Of a stretch of DNA of 64,000 nt, positions 34,344-43,358 are shown piece by piece. A model generated the notes under the pieces. The model was not told the origin of the DNA. It saw only the letters and a list, made by a program, of their open reading frames with translations, and ran no database searches. Made by a program: the position numbers and the translations under genes. Source of the DNA: Candidatus Heimdallarchaeum endolithica (lineage in GTDB: Archaea > Asgardarchaeota > Heimdallarchaeia > Heimdallarchaeales > Heimdallarchaeaceae); the NCBI GenBank assembly GCA_021513715.1, contig CP084167.1, positions 1-64,000 of the forward strand, given 5' to 3'. Numbering within the stretch: the first letter of the stretch is position 1; each line of letters starts with the position of its first letter.

Positions 34344-35528
34344 ATGCAATCAGTAAAAAGATTCAACAAAGAATTTCTTATTGATGAAAACTTGATCTAT
34401 TTGGATTCAGCAACAACAGGGAGACTACCCAAAGAATCTTTTGAAGAGATGTCTTCCTTCATACTTGAGTGTAATGGTTTTCCTCGTGGAGCAACACATA
34501 AACTAGGTATTTGTGCAAGCAAAGCATTGAGAAAAGCTAGAGAAAGCATAAGTGAATTTTTTAAAGTTAATCCTAAAAATCTATTTTTCTTACCTAGTAT
34601 TGAAGTAGCTCTAATAAACAACATTTTCTCTCACAACTGGGCAGAAGGAGAAGAAATAATTACAAGTGTAGCAGAAGAACATTCAATTCTTGCTCCTATT
34701 TTAAAAGGTAGTAAAAAGTTTGGTTATTCAGTAACTTATCTTACTTTAGAAGATGAAAAAGATATTATAAAAGCTCTAAAAAATAAAATAACTGAAAAAA
34801 CAAAATTTGTCATTCTGTCTGCAGTAACTTATATAATAGGTTCAAAAAGAGATTGGAGAAAAATAATAGAAATAACAAAAGAGAAAAAAGTGAAATTTAT
34901 TTTTGATATAAGTAAAATAGTAGGACACGAGCCTTTGTACTTTAAAGATGAATGTCCTGATGCAGTAATCTTTTCATCTTCTGTGGGAGCTTTAGGTTTA
35001 CCAGGAGTTGCAGTACAAATATCAAAAGATGAATATATTCAAGAATTTGACCCAGTTCTTGTAGGTTCAAATTCTATTAGATTGATGAAAAAAGATGAAT
35101 ATGAACTGGCAGCGCCTTCTCTTAAATATGAACCAGGTGTACCAAATCTACCCGGAATAATAGCTCTAGCAAAAAGTTTGGAAGTATTAAAAGAGATAGG
35201 GCTAGAAAAAATAAAAGAACATGAGAACAAACTAAAAAAAATAATAGAGTCAAAAATAAAAGAAGACCCTAATATAGAAACAATCACTTTAGAAGGGATA
35301 GAAAAAGGGCCAATATATACATTACAAATTAAAGGATTTGACCCTTATGACATAGCAATAATACTGGAAGATGTGGGTAATATAATAGTAAGAGCAGGAT
35401 CTTTTTGCTCACACTTGTTAATGGATGAACTAGAAAAAGAAAATGTGCTACAAATATCTACTCATGTATTCAATACAGAAGAAGAAATAAATAAATTATT
35501 TGAAACATTAAAGATGCTAAATGAATAA
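34344..35528 (+). CDS. Cysteine-desulfurase-like (class V aminotransferase fold) protein lacking the PLP lysine
   Basis: The 394-residue protein follows the SufS/NifS plan: a start with YLDSATTGRLP, EEHSILAPIL where the PLP-ring histidine lies, and RAGSFCSH near the end with the catalytic cysteine of desulfurases. At the cofactor site, however, FDISKIVGHEP has K where the usual Q is, and the SxHK box is replaced by SSSVGALGLPG. The Schiff-base lysine is thus missing. Either the enzyme is inactive or it binds PLP by other means. It could be a scaffold or regulator in Fe-S or sulfur metabolism. Confidence 0.65.
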   Translation: MQSVKRFNKEFLIDENLIYLDSATTGRLPKESFEEMSSFILECNGFPRGATHKLGICASKALRKARESISEFFKVNPKNLFFLPSIEVALINNIFSHNWAEGEEIITSVAEEHSILAPILKGSKKFGYSVTYLTLEDEKDIIKALKNKITEKTKFVILSAVTYIIGSKRDWRKIIEITKEKKVKFIFDISKIVGHEPLYFKDECPDAVIFSSSVGALGLPGVAVQISKDEYIQEFDPVLVGSNSIRLMKKDEYELAAPSLKYEPGVPNLPGIIALAKSLEVLKEIGLEKIKEHENKLKKIIESKIKEDPNIETITLEGIEKGPIYTLQIKGFDPYDIAIILEDVGNIIVRAGSFCSHLLMDELEKENVLQISTHVFNTEEEINKLFETLKMLNE

Positions 35529-35712
35529 TTAATCTTTTACATCATTATCACCTTCTATTTTTCTTTATTTTTTTGCATTTAATGTTTTAAAATGTTAGTT
35601 TATTTAGACAATGTAAAAAAAAACAACTATAAACAAAGAAATAAAGTAAAAAAAAACTTCTAAGTTTAAAATAGTTTAAATTTTTGTCCAAATTAGTTAT
35701 TTCTCAATTTTT

Positions 35713-36210
35713 CTAGGTACTTAACCATTTGTTAATATTTTCTCCATTATACTCTCTTGGATCTTTATATCTTATTCCCAAATGCTTGAAACACTTTTTA
35801 TCGCTTGATAACATGACAATGTTATCAATGTCTTTGGTTAATAAAGATATTTCATCAACGTCACAATTACATAAATTAAAGTCAATAATACTAAAATTTC
35901 TTAAAAATTTTCTAACATCATTATTGCTTAAATAGAGAATATCTATTCGATTTTGATTGAAAAAACGCATTATTCTTTTTATTTTATTATTAAAATCATT
36001 CCACGTTAGATCCTTAAAGATTGTACATCGTAGATTCTTTATTATTTCAAAAAAAACTGTCATTGTAATATACATTCTTTTATTGTGTTCGACCATTTCA
36101 TATAAAAATTTTGAAACTGAATTGTAAGCTAGTTGCTCTGAAGTTAAATCTCTGAACATATCAATAATAACTGTTGCATCAATGGGATAATAATGTTCAG
36201 GATAATACAT
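35713..36210 (-). CDS. PIN-domain protein, VapC-like toxin candidate
   Basis: The 165-residue protein begins with PIDATVIIDMFRDL, whose aspartates match the first acidic site of PIN nucleases. FFEIIKN near residue 59 and the DIDNIVMLSSDKK stretch near 130 supply further acidic positions. PIN toxins cut tRNA or rRNA. The preceding gene encodes an AbrB-type antitoxin-like protein two bases away. The third acidic site is not fully clear, so activity is unproven. Confidence 0.65.
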   Translation of the reverse strand: MYYPEHYYPIDATVIIDMFRDLTSEQLAYNSVSKFLYEMVEHNKRMYITMTVFFEIIKNLRCTIFKDLTWNDFNNKIKRIMRFFNQNRIDILYLSNNDVRKFLRNFSIIDFNLCNCDVDEISLLTKDIDNIVMLSSDKKCFKHLGIRYKDPREYNGENINKWLST

Positions 36211-36211
36211 T

Positions 36212-36589
36212 TTAATCTTCTACTAATGATTTCATTGCTTTCTTAATTTCTTCTGCACTTGATGCAATTTTCCCCATTTCTATTGTTTGTATTTTTTCAT
36301 CAACAATTTGAAACCATAATTTAGTTCCAACCTTCCAATTTAATTCTCTAATTATTTCTTTAGGTATTTTTACAATATTACCTGGTTGCAATATTGCTTC
36401 TTTTTCTATTCTAATTGGTAAATGTTTTATAGGCTCATTTAACTTTCTTGTGATTTTTAACTCTCTGCTTTCCTTAATTTCATAAAAATTGGTATATTGT
36501 TCATTAATCTCAAGACCATTAAATGATACATTTTCGTATTGTTCATCATATTCACTTTCATAAAGGCTTGTTCTACTCATTTCTCTCAC
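36212..36589 (-). CDS. AbrB-type antitoxin-like DNA-binding protein
   Basis: The 125-residue product starts at GTG, overlapping its upstream neighbour by four bases (GTGA). Residues about 60-100 form the AbrB swapped hairpin (LQPGNIVKIPKEIIRELNWKVG). The first 55 residues are an extra polar region, and the C-terminal tail would contact the toxin. It precedes the PIN gene. Such proteins repress their own operon and block the toxin. Confidence 0.65.
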   Translation of the reverse strand: MREMSRTSLYESEYDEQYENVSFNGLEINEQYTNFYEIKESRELKITRKLNEPIKHLPIRIEKEAILQPGNIVKIPKEIIRELNWKVGTKLWFQIVDEKIQTIEMGKIASSAEEIKKAMKSLVED

Positions 36590-37197
36590 CGTTCTTCAAT
36601 TTTAATCTTTATTTCGTTTAATTTGCTAATCAATTTTTCTAATTCAATTTTAGAAAGTGATAGTGTTACTATCCTTGGTTCAAGCTGGTTAGCAATGTAA
36701 TAAAGATAAAGATTTGCTTGAATTTCTTCTATATCGCTATTTTTACCAATGTAAATTTTTTTTGAGATATCATAATCAATTTTTGCTAGAACATTTGAAA
36801 CTCTGTTTGTGGCTGAAATTAGATAAATTTTCAACTCTTTGTTTAGTAAATTGATGATTTTTTTAAGCTTTTCAATTGTTTCACTAGAATATTTTGTTAT
36901 CTTAATTTCTCCATTCTTAAATTCATCATATATTGCAGCGATGATATTAGTTAGTAATATGCCAATTTCTTTACCAGATAAACCAATTTCTTCTTCAGGT
37001 TCAAAATATCGAGCGATTTTAATACCAAAACCATCTTCCATTGTGTCAATTCTTATCGTATTCTCTTTTATTGCATTTTGAATTATTTTGCTTAATTGTT
37101 TAGTTTGATTGATATCAAACTTTTTAATTATTTCTTCATCTTTTTGTATTCTTTTATTTTTTGCTTCAATGATATCATTTAAGTTTTGGTTTTCCAT
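36586..37197 (-). CDS. Hypothetical helical protein, first gene of the toxin-antitoxin-like operon
   Basis: The 203-residue protein is helical and asparagine/lysine/isoleucine-rich. It has a beta-like centre (DTMEDGFGIKIARYFEPEEEIG) and a conserved-looking ATNRVSNVLAKIDYDISKK. No membrane helix or catalytic motif is present. It is coupled to the antitoxin-like gene by overlap, so all three are co-transcribed. It may be a third component of the module or a captured gene. Confidence 0.45.
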   Translation of the reverse strand: MENQNLNDIIEAKNKRIQKDEEIIKKFDINQTKQLSKIIQNAIKENTIRIDTMEDGFGIKIARYFEPEEEIGLSGKEIGILLTNIIAAIYDEFKNGEIKITKYSSETIEKLKKIINLLNKELKIYLISATNRVSNVLAKIDYDISKKIYIGKNSDIEEIQANLYLYYIANQLEPRIVTLSLSKIELEKLISKLNEIKIKIEER

Positions 37198-37884
37198 AAT
37201 TTGTTCTTTCCTTAGATTATTTGATTCCTCTAAACTTAAATAGTTTTAGACTAATATTAATTTTTTTTTAGGAATAATTTTAAATGTTACTTACCTTTTT
37301 TTAAATAAAAGTTACTCTTTTAATCTACATTCTATCTTTCAGGTGAAACACAAAAGTAAGAAAAGATATGTTACTTATGAATTATTGTTCAATTTTGTAT
37401 TATAACAATTTTAATTTTTCACATTTTTATTTTATGTAGAGTTTTTATCAAAAAATTATAATGAAGTTACTTTGTTAATTGATGTTATCCTTTTTAATAT
37501 TGATAATTTTAAAGGGTCACCTTAGCTTCTTCATGGCATTGCTCACGCTTCACCAAATGCCTTACGATCATCCCCATATATTTTGTACGTACAAATGTAC
37601 GTACAATAAAATCATTTTACTTCTCTCTTCTAAATTTTTCTAAAGATGTCTTTTTATTAAATATTAGAAAGTGGGATGATTCTTCGTTAAAGTTAACCAT
37701 TTTGTTTTTCAAAAGGAAGTATATAAAATAACTGTAAAACTTATTCAAGAAAAGAAATATACTGATTTATTTCGTGAGGAGAAGAATAAAAAAAAGTAAT
37801 TGTGCAGATATTGCCTATTCTCTCATAAAAAAACTAAAAGAAATGAACAAAAAAGAGTATAAATCCTATAAGCATTACAATTAA
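37198..37884. other. AT-rich 687-bp intergenic region with an attachment-like palindrome
   Basis: No credible gene is visible. The stretch is very AT-rich and contains ATCCCCATA and a long inverted repeat around GTACAAATGTAC (37583-37606). Both are sequences that also occur in the 63-bp repeats at 1-63 and 30330-30392. A modestly GC-rich part (about 37514-37575) precedes it. No tRNA gene is seen. It may be an older insertion scar. Confidence 0.5.
37583..37606. repeat. Palindrome related to the attachment core
   Basis: The half TTGTACGTAC and its reverse complement surround AAAT, giving a perfect inverted repeat of 24 bp. Its centre GTACAAATGTAC is identical to the centre of the left attachment repeat, and ATCCCCATA lies just beside it, as in the attachment repeats. 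It is outside the element, so it could be a second target or remnant site. Confidence 0.6.
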
Positions 37885-38265
37885 TCAAATGATAAACAGA
37901 TACAGATCTAATGTTTTTATTGTTAAAGAGTTAAGCATTTCTTGAGCCTTTGTCTGATTTATTTTCTTCATTTTAAGAAAAACTAGTAGTAACGAGATGA
38001 AAATTATAGCTATAGAAATAAAACATAAAATTATTCCAGAAATAACTATTATTAGATCATTAATTAAAATCTCATTATCACGTAATTTCTGAAATGCAAG
38101 AAGGGAAATTAAAGCAAATAACAAAGTAAAAAAAGTTGCAATTAAAACTTCTATTCCTAGTTTTAATAGTATAGGAGTTAACTTTTTACCATCATATAAT
38201 CTATATTCAGAAAACTGTTTACTATCGTATAATTTAGATTCAGTATCAGATTCCGAGTTATTCAT
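37885..38265 (-). CDS. Small membrane protein with two helices
   Basis: The 126-residue protein has a polar N terminus (about 30 residues) and two long membrane helices, near 35-60 (EVLIATFFTLLFALISLLAF) and 68-95 (IIVISGIILCFISIAIIFI), then a basic and polar end with a last hydrophobic stretch. It is in the same direction as the larger membrane protein gene upstream. The function is unknown. Confidence 0.5.
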   Translation of the reverse strand: MNNSESDTESKLYDSKQFSEYRLYDGKKLTPILLKLGIEVLIATFFTLLFALISLLAFQKLRDNEILINDLIIVISGIILCFISIAIIFISLLLVFLKMKKINQTKAQEMLNSLTIKTLDLYLFII

Positions 38266-38377
38266 TGTATTTCACTTTAATTAATGTTAAATATTTATAT
38301 TTTTTCACCAGAATCTCAATAATTAAAAGTGCTAATGAACCTATTACTCCTAGAAAGCAGAAAAACAATTAGCATGT

Positions 38378-39235
38378 TTATACTTTTAATTCTACTTTGA
38401 CAAAATCCTCTCTTTTCATCATTTTTTGCCATCCATCAATTAAGTATAATAAATTTAGAATAAATAATAAAACTGCTTGGATTATAAGTATAAAATATTC
38501 TCTTCCTTCTAATAGAGGATAAAGTCTATTCCAATTATTGTGAATATCTCCGTTCTTAATCTCCATAAACATTCCATCTAAAATTATTGTAAAGATGAGT
38601 AAGAGAGGAAGTTGTAAGAATAAACCTAATATAAAAGGCTTGGCTTTAGCTTTGACCAGCTTTTTTTCATTAAGATAACCTGTAATTGTAATAAATCTAG
38701 CAACAGACCAATAAGCTGCTGTGAACATGGTAAATAAAGCAAGAACTATAATTAAGCCTATAAGTAGTCCTTCTATTATATTGGGAGAATAAGAAAAGGG
38801 TGAGGGTTTATCAGGATAATTCTCAAAGAATCTATTTTCAAGTTTTTTTACAGAACCACTATGGTGAATGATAAGGAGTAGTATAATGCTTAAGATAAAA
38901 ATTTTGCTAACTTGAATTAGAGAAAGAGACCATTTACCTAAAAAAATCTTTATCCTGTCATCCTTATTTTTCCATTTTAACACTATAGATTCGTGATCAA
39001 AAAGAACATAAACTAAAGTATAGCACACTACGATAAAGATAAAGGCCTTTAAACTATCGAGAAAAAAGTAGTAAAAGTTAAAACTACAGTTTAATATGCT
39101 AAAAAAGAATAAGTAGATAAAGAACGTAACACCTACACTAAATTGCATAGAATTAAATCTATTACGCAATCCTTCATTACTTCTTATGAAGTTCATAGTT
39201 CTTTTGGGTGATGCTAAATTATTCATAAATGTCAA
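38378..39235 (-). CDS. Polytopic membrane protein, unknown
   Basis: The 285-residue protein has about six or seven membrane helices, for example VGVTFFIYLFFFSILNCSF, FIFIVVCYTLVYVLFD, LIVLALFTMFTAAYWSVARF and IQAVLLFILNLLYLI. A charged loop with FENYPDKPSPFSY lies in the middle, probably outside. The pattern is that of a membrane-embedded accessory protein, but no transport family is recognised. It may be co-transcribed with the smaller membrane gene downstream. Confidence 0.5.
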   Translation of the reverse strand: MTFMNNLASPKRTMNFIRSNEGLRNRFNSMQFSVGVTFFIYLFFFSILNCSFNFYYFFLDSLKAFIFIVVCYTLVYVLFDHESIVLKWKNKDDRIKIFLGKWSLSLIQVSKIFILSIILLLIIHHSGSVKKLENRFFENYPDKPSPFSYSPNIIEGLLIGLIIVLALFTMFTAAYWSVARFITITGYLNEKKLVKAKAKPFILGLFLQLPLLLIFTIILDGMFMEIKNGDIHNNWNRLYPLLEGREYFILIIQAVLLFILNLLYLIDGWQKMMKREDFVKVELKV

Positions 39236-39295
39236 ATCGTTTTAAATTCTTATCTTTAAAATCTTACTTAATACAATAAAATGAAAAAAATGGAG

Positions 39296-39463
39296 TTAAC
39301 CAATTACAACGTCATCATCTGCTATATCAAAAGTAAAACCAGTAACCCACGAAGCAACTAAAAGGATTGATGCAGCTACTCTAAGTGTAGTTGCTAAACC
39401 TGCTGCTCCTAAAGCATCTGCTACATGTATTATTGAAAAAATTCGAACAAGATTAATGTAAAT
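39296..39463 (-). pseudogene. Possible gene remnant with a membrane hairpin, within a 457-bp gap
   Basis: The minus strand between two stops reads INLVRIFSIIHVADALGAAG, then LATTLRVAASILLVASWVTG, then FTFDIADDDVVIG and stop. It resembles a membrane segment with an acidic tail but lacks an ATG, GTG or TTG start, so it is probably a fragment. The rest of the 39236-39692 gap holds nothing else that I can recognise. Confidence 0.3.
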
Positions 39464-39692
39464 TTATTCACTTAATGTATTTCAAGTAGATGGCTTAATT
39501 GAGAGTGCACTCGGGACAAATATGCCGTAATTCCGTGCAAGTAAAATTAAAAATAAAGAATATAAACAAAAGCCAAAAAAGATTGTGAAACTGTTATGAT
39601 TTTATTATTTGCTATAATAGTTGTGTTTGTTATTTACAGTGGACTGTAATTTTGTTACTTTTCATCAAAATGAAAAAAAAAACAGAAAATAG

Positions 39693-40199
39693 TTAATCAT
39701 TTTCTCCTTGTTTCAGAAATTTTTTTACTAAAGCACGATAGTATGGCTCTAAAACAAAGTTAATTTCCCTCTTTAACAGCTCACCACGATTATAAAAACT
39801 GGTCAATTGTGGAAAACTAGAAAATAGCAAAGTTTTAACTTCAATGTGGATTTTACTGGCGATATCAGAATTTTCAACATACTCTGTGTCGCAAAGTAAG
39901 ACAAACAACCCATTGTCAGGTGCCTTTGAAATAGTGATTATATAAGTTTCAAAAAACATCTTGTTTATATTGTCTCCTATGATCTCTTTGGCAAAACTGT
40001 TAATTGCTGTTAACAGTCCTGATACTAAAATGCTATCTGACAGAGATTTTTTTCCTTGTTCTTTTTCAAGTTTAAGTTTATCTTCATCATATGGGTAGTT
40101 AAGGATAGGGATTCCACTGCTATCTATTAACAAGAAAGAAAAAATTGGCCTAGGATAAGGATGCCATGGAGCAGTTCGACCATTTTCCATAGTTATCAT
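39693..40199 (-). CDS. Longin/roadblock-fold-like protein, module copy A
   Basis: The 168-residue protein begins with ENGRTAPWHPYPRPIFSFLL, then IDSSGIPILNYPY, a helix (SDSILVSGLLTAINSFAKEI), then MFFETYIITI and GLFVLLCDTEYVE strands, and a last helix. Strand-strand-helix-strand-strand with the SGLLTAINSF helix is the pattern of longin/roadblock-like small proteins that accompany small GTPases and are frequent in Asgard archaea. It is the last of three genes in a module that is repeated 1865 bp to the right. It may act as a GTPase regulator or adaptor at membranes. Confidence 0.6.
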   Translation of the reverse strand: MITMENGRTAPWHPYPRPIFSFLLIDSSGIPILNYPYDEDKLKLEKEQGKKSLSDSILVSGLLTAINSFAKEIIGDNINKMFFETYIITISKAPDNGLFVLLCDTEYVENSDIASKIHIEVKTLLFSSFPQLTSFYNRGELLKREINFVLEPYYRALVKKFLKQGEND

Positions 40200-40264
40200 A
40201 ATTTTAACCTCCCATTTTTACCTCCTTCAGTTGTAATAAATTGAAAAAAATAAAGAAATTTTTA

Positions 40265-40582
40265 CTATCTTCTGAATAATCTGAATCTACGACGACGTTT
40301 TTGCTGTTTGATATCAAATTTCTGTAATAATTCCATTGACAAATGATTTCCCACATCCGCTACACGATGAGGATAGTATTCTTTATAGATCTCTAAAATT
40401 TGATTAACTAGCATAGGAAGATCTTCTTTAGTTAGTTCTTCAGGTTTCTTATTAATCTGTTGACATGCCAACTCAACAGTATAGTAAGCTGACATTGAAA
40501 CTTTTGCTTCTAAGGCTTCAACCACTCTATAAAATATCTGTTTTTTCAATCTTAATGCTTCACTTTCACTCATTTTTTTCAC
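40265..40582 (-). CDS. Helical protein, module copy A
   Basis: The 105-residue protein is helical: KKQIFYRVVEALEAKVSM, AYYTVELACQQIN, LPMLVNQILEIYKEYY. It ends in a strongly basic arginine run (KRRRRFRLFRR), which could bind membrane or nucleic acid. Its homologue at 42091-42408 is nearly identical. The stop of the upstream gene lies one base before its start. No family is recognised. Confidence 0.55.
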   Translation of the reverse strand: MKKMSESEALRLKKQIFYRVVEALEAKVSMSAYYTVELACQQINKKPEELTKEDLPMLVNQILEIYKEYYPHRVADVGNHLSMELLQKFDIKQQKRRRRFRLFRR

Positions 40583-41176
40583 CTAATTTTCTGATTCTTT
40601 ATGCGAAATAGCATATATACATTCACAATTTTCCAACATATGCTCGATCTGTTCTTCTGATAGTCCCAATGCTTCTATTTCTCTTTTGCATAGTCTCATT
40701 TTTCCTCCTCTTTTACAACCAAGATGGATATAGTTGAAAACATATTCCCCATTTACAGTCATTGAAGAGATTATCATCTGTCTTATCTGCTGTGATATGA
40801 AGCAACCTATATCTAAAAAGCAGTTTCCTAAATTGTCTCCTGTTTGAAAATTTTTTAACACTTCATCAACTTTAAGATCGCTGTCATCATTGGCTAGCAT
40901 ATCTGCCATTGTTTCGCCAATTTTGCAAGTTTTCACAGCAATAATGTTTGCACCTATTCCCTCCACATCTGTTGTAGAATAATCGTCTACATAGGTTAAA
41001 GGAGAATTATTGTTGTGTATATCATCATAAAATTCCACTTCTGAAGAATAGTTTTTATTGCCGACTTCATCTACAATTTCTTTACCCAATTTCATTACTG
41101 CCATTACAATTTCATTAATGGACATACCCTCTTTCAGGTATTTTCTGATTTCCTCCTTACTAAATTTGCCCAACAT
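40583..41176 (-). CDS. Unknown protein with cysteines, module copy A
   Basis: The 197-residue protein has an N-terminal helical part, an acidic loop (DDYSTTDVEG), ANIIAVKTCKIGETM, GNCFLDIGCFISQQIRQM, YIHLGCKRGGKMRLC and ENCECIYAI. The cysteines may bind metal or form a redox site. Its structure is mixed alpha/beta. It is the first gene of the three-gene module and is intact here, while its copy B homologue is broken. The function is unknown; the module partners suggest a GTPase- or membrane-related role. Confidence 0.5.
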   Translation of the reverse strand: MLGKFSKEEIRKYLKEGMSINEIVMAVMKLGKEIVDEVGNKNYSSEVEFYDDIHNNNSPLTYVDDYSTTDVEGIGANIIAVKTCKIGETMADMLANDDSDLKVDEVLKNFQTGDNLGNCFLDIGCFISQQIRQMIISSMTVNGEYVFNYIHLGCKRGGKMRLCKREIEALGLSEEQIEHMLENCECIYAISHKESEN

Positions 41177-41311
41177 TACACATCACCAGTTTATGAGTAG
41201 AATTGTAGTATTCTTACTCTGCTGACAAGTATATCTCGAGCAAGAACTAAAATAATTAAAGTAAGTTTTCTAATTTATTTTTTTTTATAAAGGCAAAATA
41301 CCGACATTATT

Positions 41312-41498
41312 CATATCACCCGGAGTATCGTAGTAGTATTGAACATGTCTTTGGTTTCCTCAAACTCTCTCTTCCCCTGTTCCTTTATCGTTTACCCTTC
41401 AAGATTTTCTTTATGCTTTACAGTTCTCTCCTCTGTTGCAACTACCTTTTACTTCTTCGGACCGTTTAGTAGGTGAAAAAGAATTTTTGGACATGCTT
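41312..41498 (+). mobile_element. 3' fragment of the IS4/IS5-like element
   Basis: The sequence matches the 3' end of the transposase at 45440-45614, from GAGTATCGTAGTAGTATTGA through the last codons to the terminal repeat AATTTTTGGACATGCTT (41482-41498). Point changes and a short indel mark decay. Only the right end remains. It lies in the 381-bp gap between the two copies of the three-gene module, so an insertion here may have helped the duplication. Confidence 0.75.
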
Positions 41499-41557
41499 TA
41501 AATAATAAACAAACAAATAAATGCACTTTCTAAAGAATAAAAAAGAAAAAAAGATTG

Positions 41558-42064
41558 TTAATCCGTTTCTCCTTGGCTTAGAAATTTTTTTACTAAAGCA
41601 CGATAATATGGCTCTAAAACAAAGTTAATCTCCTTTTTCAAGAGAGCTCCACGATTGGAAAAAGCAGTTAGTTGTGGAAAACTAGAGAATAATAAAGTTT
41701 TAACTTCAATGTGAATAGTATTTGCAATATCGGAATTTTCAATATACTCTGTGTCGCAAAGTAAGACAAACAACCCATTGTCAGGTATCTTTGAAATAGT
41801 GATTATATAAGTTTCAAAAAACATCTTGTTTATATTGTCTCCTATGATCTCTTTGGCAAAACTGTTAATTGCTGTTAACAGTCCTGATACTAAAATGCTA
41901 TCTGACAGAGATTTTTTTCCTTGTTCTTTTTCAAGTTTAAGTTTATCTTCATCATATGGGTAGTTGAGGATAGGGATTCCACCGCTTTCAATCAACAAGA
42001 AAGAAAAAATTGGTCGAGGATAAGGATGCCATGGAGCAGTTCGACCATTTTCCATAGTTATCAT
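41558..42064 (-). CDS. Longin/roadblock-fold-like protein, module copy B
   Basis: The 168-residue protein is intact and nearly identical to the one at 39693-40199. Most differences lie in the C-terminal third (SFPQLTAFSNRGALLKKEI here), while the middle of the gene is identical for long stretches. The catalytic or binding sites cannot be judged. It ends the second module. The pair could be redundant or could have separate partners. Confidence 0.6.
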   Translation of the reverse strand: MITMENGRTAPWHPYPRPIFSFLLIESGGIPILNYPYDEDKLKLEKEQGKKSLSDSILVSGLLTAINSFAKEIIGDNINKMFFETYIITISKIPDNGLFVLLCDTEYIENSDIANTIHIEVKTLLFSSFPQLTAFSNRGALLKKEINFVLEPYYRALVKKFLSQGETD

Positions 42065-42090
42065 AATTTTAACCTCTCTAAAAATATTGT

Positions 42091-42408
42091 TTATCTTCTG
42101 AATAAGCTGAATCTACGACGACGTTTTTGCTGTTTGATATCAAATTTCTGTAATAATTCCATTGACAAATGATTTCCCACATCCGCTACACGATGAGAAT
42201 AGTATTCTTTATAGATCTCTAAAATTTGATTAACTAACATAGGAAGATTTTCTTTGGTTAGTTCTTCAGGTTTCTTATTAATCTGTTGACATGCCAACTC
42301 AACAGTATAGTAAGCTGACATTGAAACTTTTGCTTCTAAGGCTTCAACCACTCTATAAAATATCTGTTTTTTCAATTTTAATGCTTCACTTTCACTCATT
42401 TTTTTCAC
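42091..42408 (-). CDS. Helical protein, module copy B
   Basis: The 105-residue protein differs from copy A at a few positions (ALKLKK for ALRLKK; TKENLPM for TKEDLPM; YYSHR for YYPHR; RFSLFRR for RFRLFRR). It keeps the basic end. Its frame is intact, so it may still be made, although the gene upstream in the module is broken. Confidence 0.55.
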   Translation of the reverse strand: MKKMSESEALKLKKQIFYRVVEALEAKVSMSAYYTVELACQQINKKPEELTKENLPMLVNQILEIYKEYYSHRVADVGNHLSMELLQKFDIKQQKRRRRFSLFRR

Positions 42409-43000
42409 CTAATTTTCTGATTCTTTATGCGAAATAGCATATATACATTCACAATTTTCCAACATATGCTCGATCTGTTCTTCTGATAGTCCCAATGCTT
42501 CTATTTCTCTTTTGCATAGTCTCATATTTCCTCCTCTTTTACAGCCAAGATGGATATAGTTGAAAACATACTTTTCATTTACAGTCATTGAAGAGATTAT
42601 CATCTGTCTTATCTGCTGTGATATGAAGCAACCTATGTCTAAAAAGCAGTTTCCTAAATTGTCTCCTGTTTGAAAATTTTTTACACTTCATCAACTTTAA
42701 GATCGCTGTCATCATTGGCTAGCATATCTGCCATTGTTTCGCCAATTTTACAGTTTTTCACAGTAATGATATTTGCTCCTGCACCTTCAACATCCGTCGT
42801 AGAGTAATCATCTACATAAGCTAAAGGTGACTCGTTGCCATGAATATTGTTGTAAAATTCCTCTTCTGAAGAATAGTTTTTATTGCCGACTTCATCTACA
42901 ATTTCTTTACCCAATTTCATTACTGCCATTACAATTTCATTAATGGAATACCCTCTTTCAGGTATTTTCTGATTTCCTCTTTACTGAATTTGCCCAACAT
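42409..43000 (-). pseudogene. Frameshifted copy of the cysteine-containing module protein
   Basis: Compared with copy A (40583-41176), this copy lacks one base early, in the codons for the GMSINEI region (near 42945). It lacks another near 42680, where copy A has an extra A in the T-run before ACACTTCATC. Two frameshifts break the 197-residue frame into pieces of 82 and 64 residues. The gene is therefore inactive while the two downstream genes are intact. Confidence 0.8.
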
Positions 43001-43358
43001 AATACACCACCAATTCAAAAGAGCCTTAAATGTCTAGTTAAACCTCTAATGAAGGTTTTGTTCTTGTAAAACAAGAATCATTAAATTATTAACGTCACAA
43101 ATTTTATATCTTGTTGTAAGGGCAAAATTTAATTTAAAAAAGAACTGTGTTCTGATAAGAAATACAGTATTTTACACGTGTTTGAAGTATATGTGAACAT
43201 TTTTACCTTCATTTTAAATTTATTAAAATAATCAGTTAAAAAAACAAAAAATTAAATGCTTTATCATTATATTTTTAAGCTAGAATCTCTGAACATATGT
43301 TATCAATTTAATTAATTGAATATTTAATAGATGTCTTTTATAATTTCTTATTTAAAAT
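43001..43358. other. 358-bp AT-rich intergenic region
   Basis: I see no gene, repeat or promoter that I can support. It separates the broken module copy from the LRR gene. A short hairpin-like TTCTTGTAAAACAAGAA lies near 43060-43080. Confidence 0.5.

Noticed and set aside
39296..39463. Histone-like gene on the plus strand
   Set aside because: The alanine- and lysine-rich plus-strand reading (EATKRIDAATLSVV) has no start codon and lacks histone-fold motifs.
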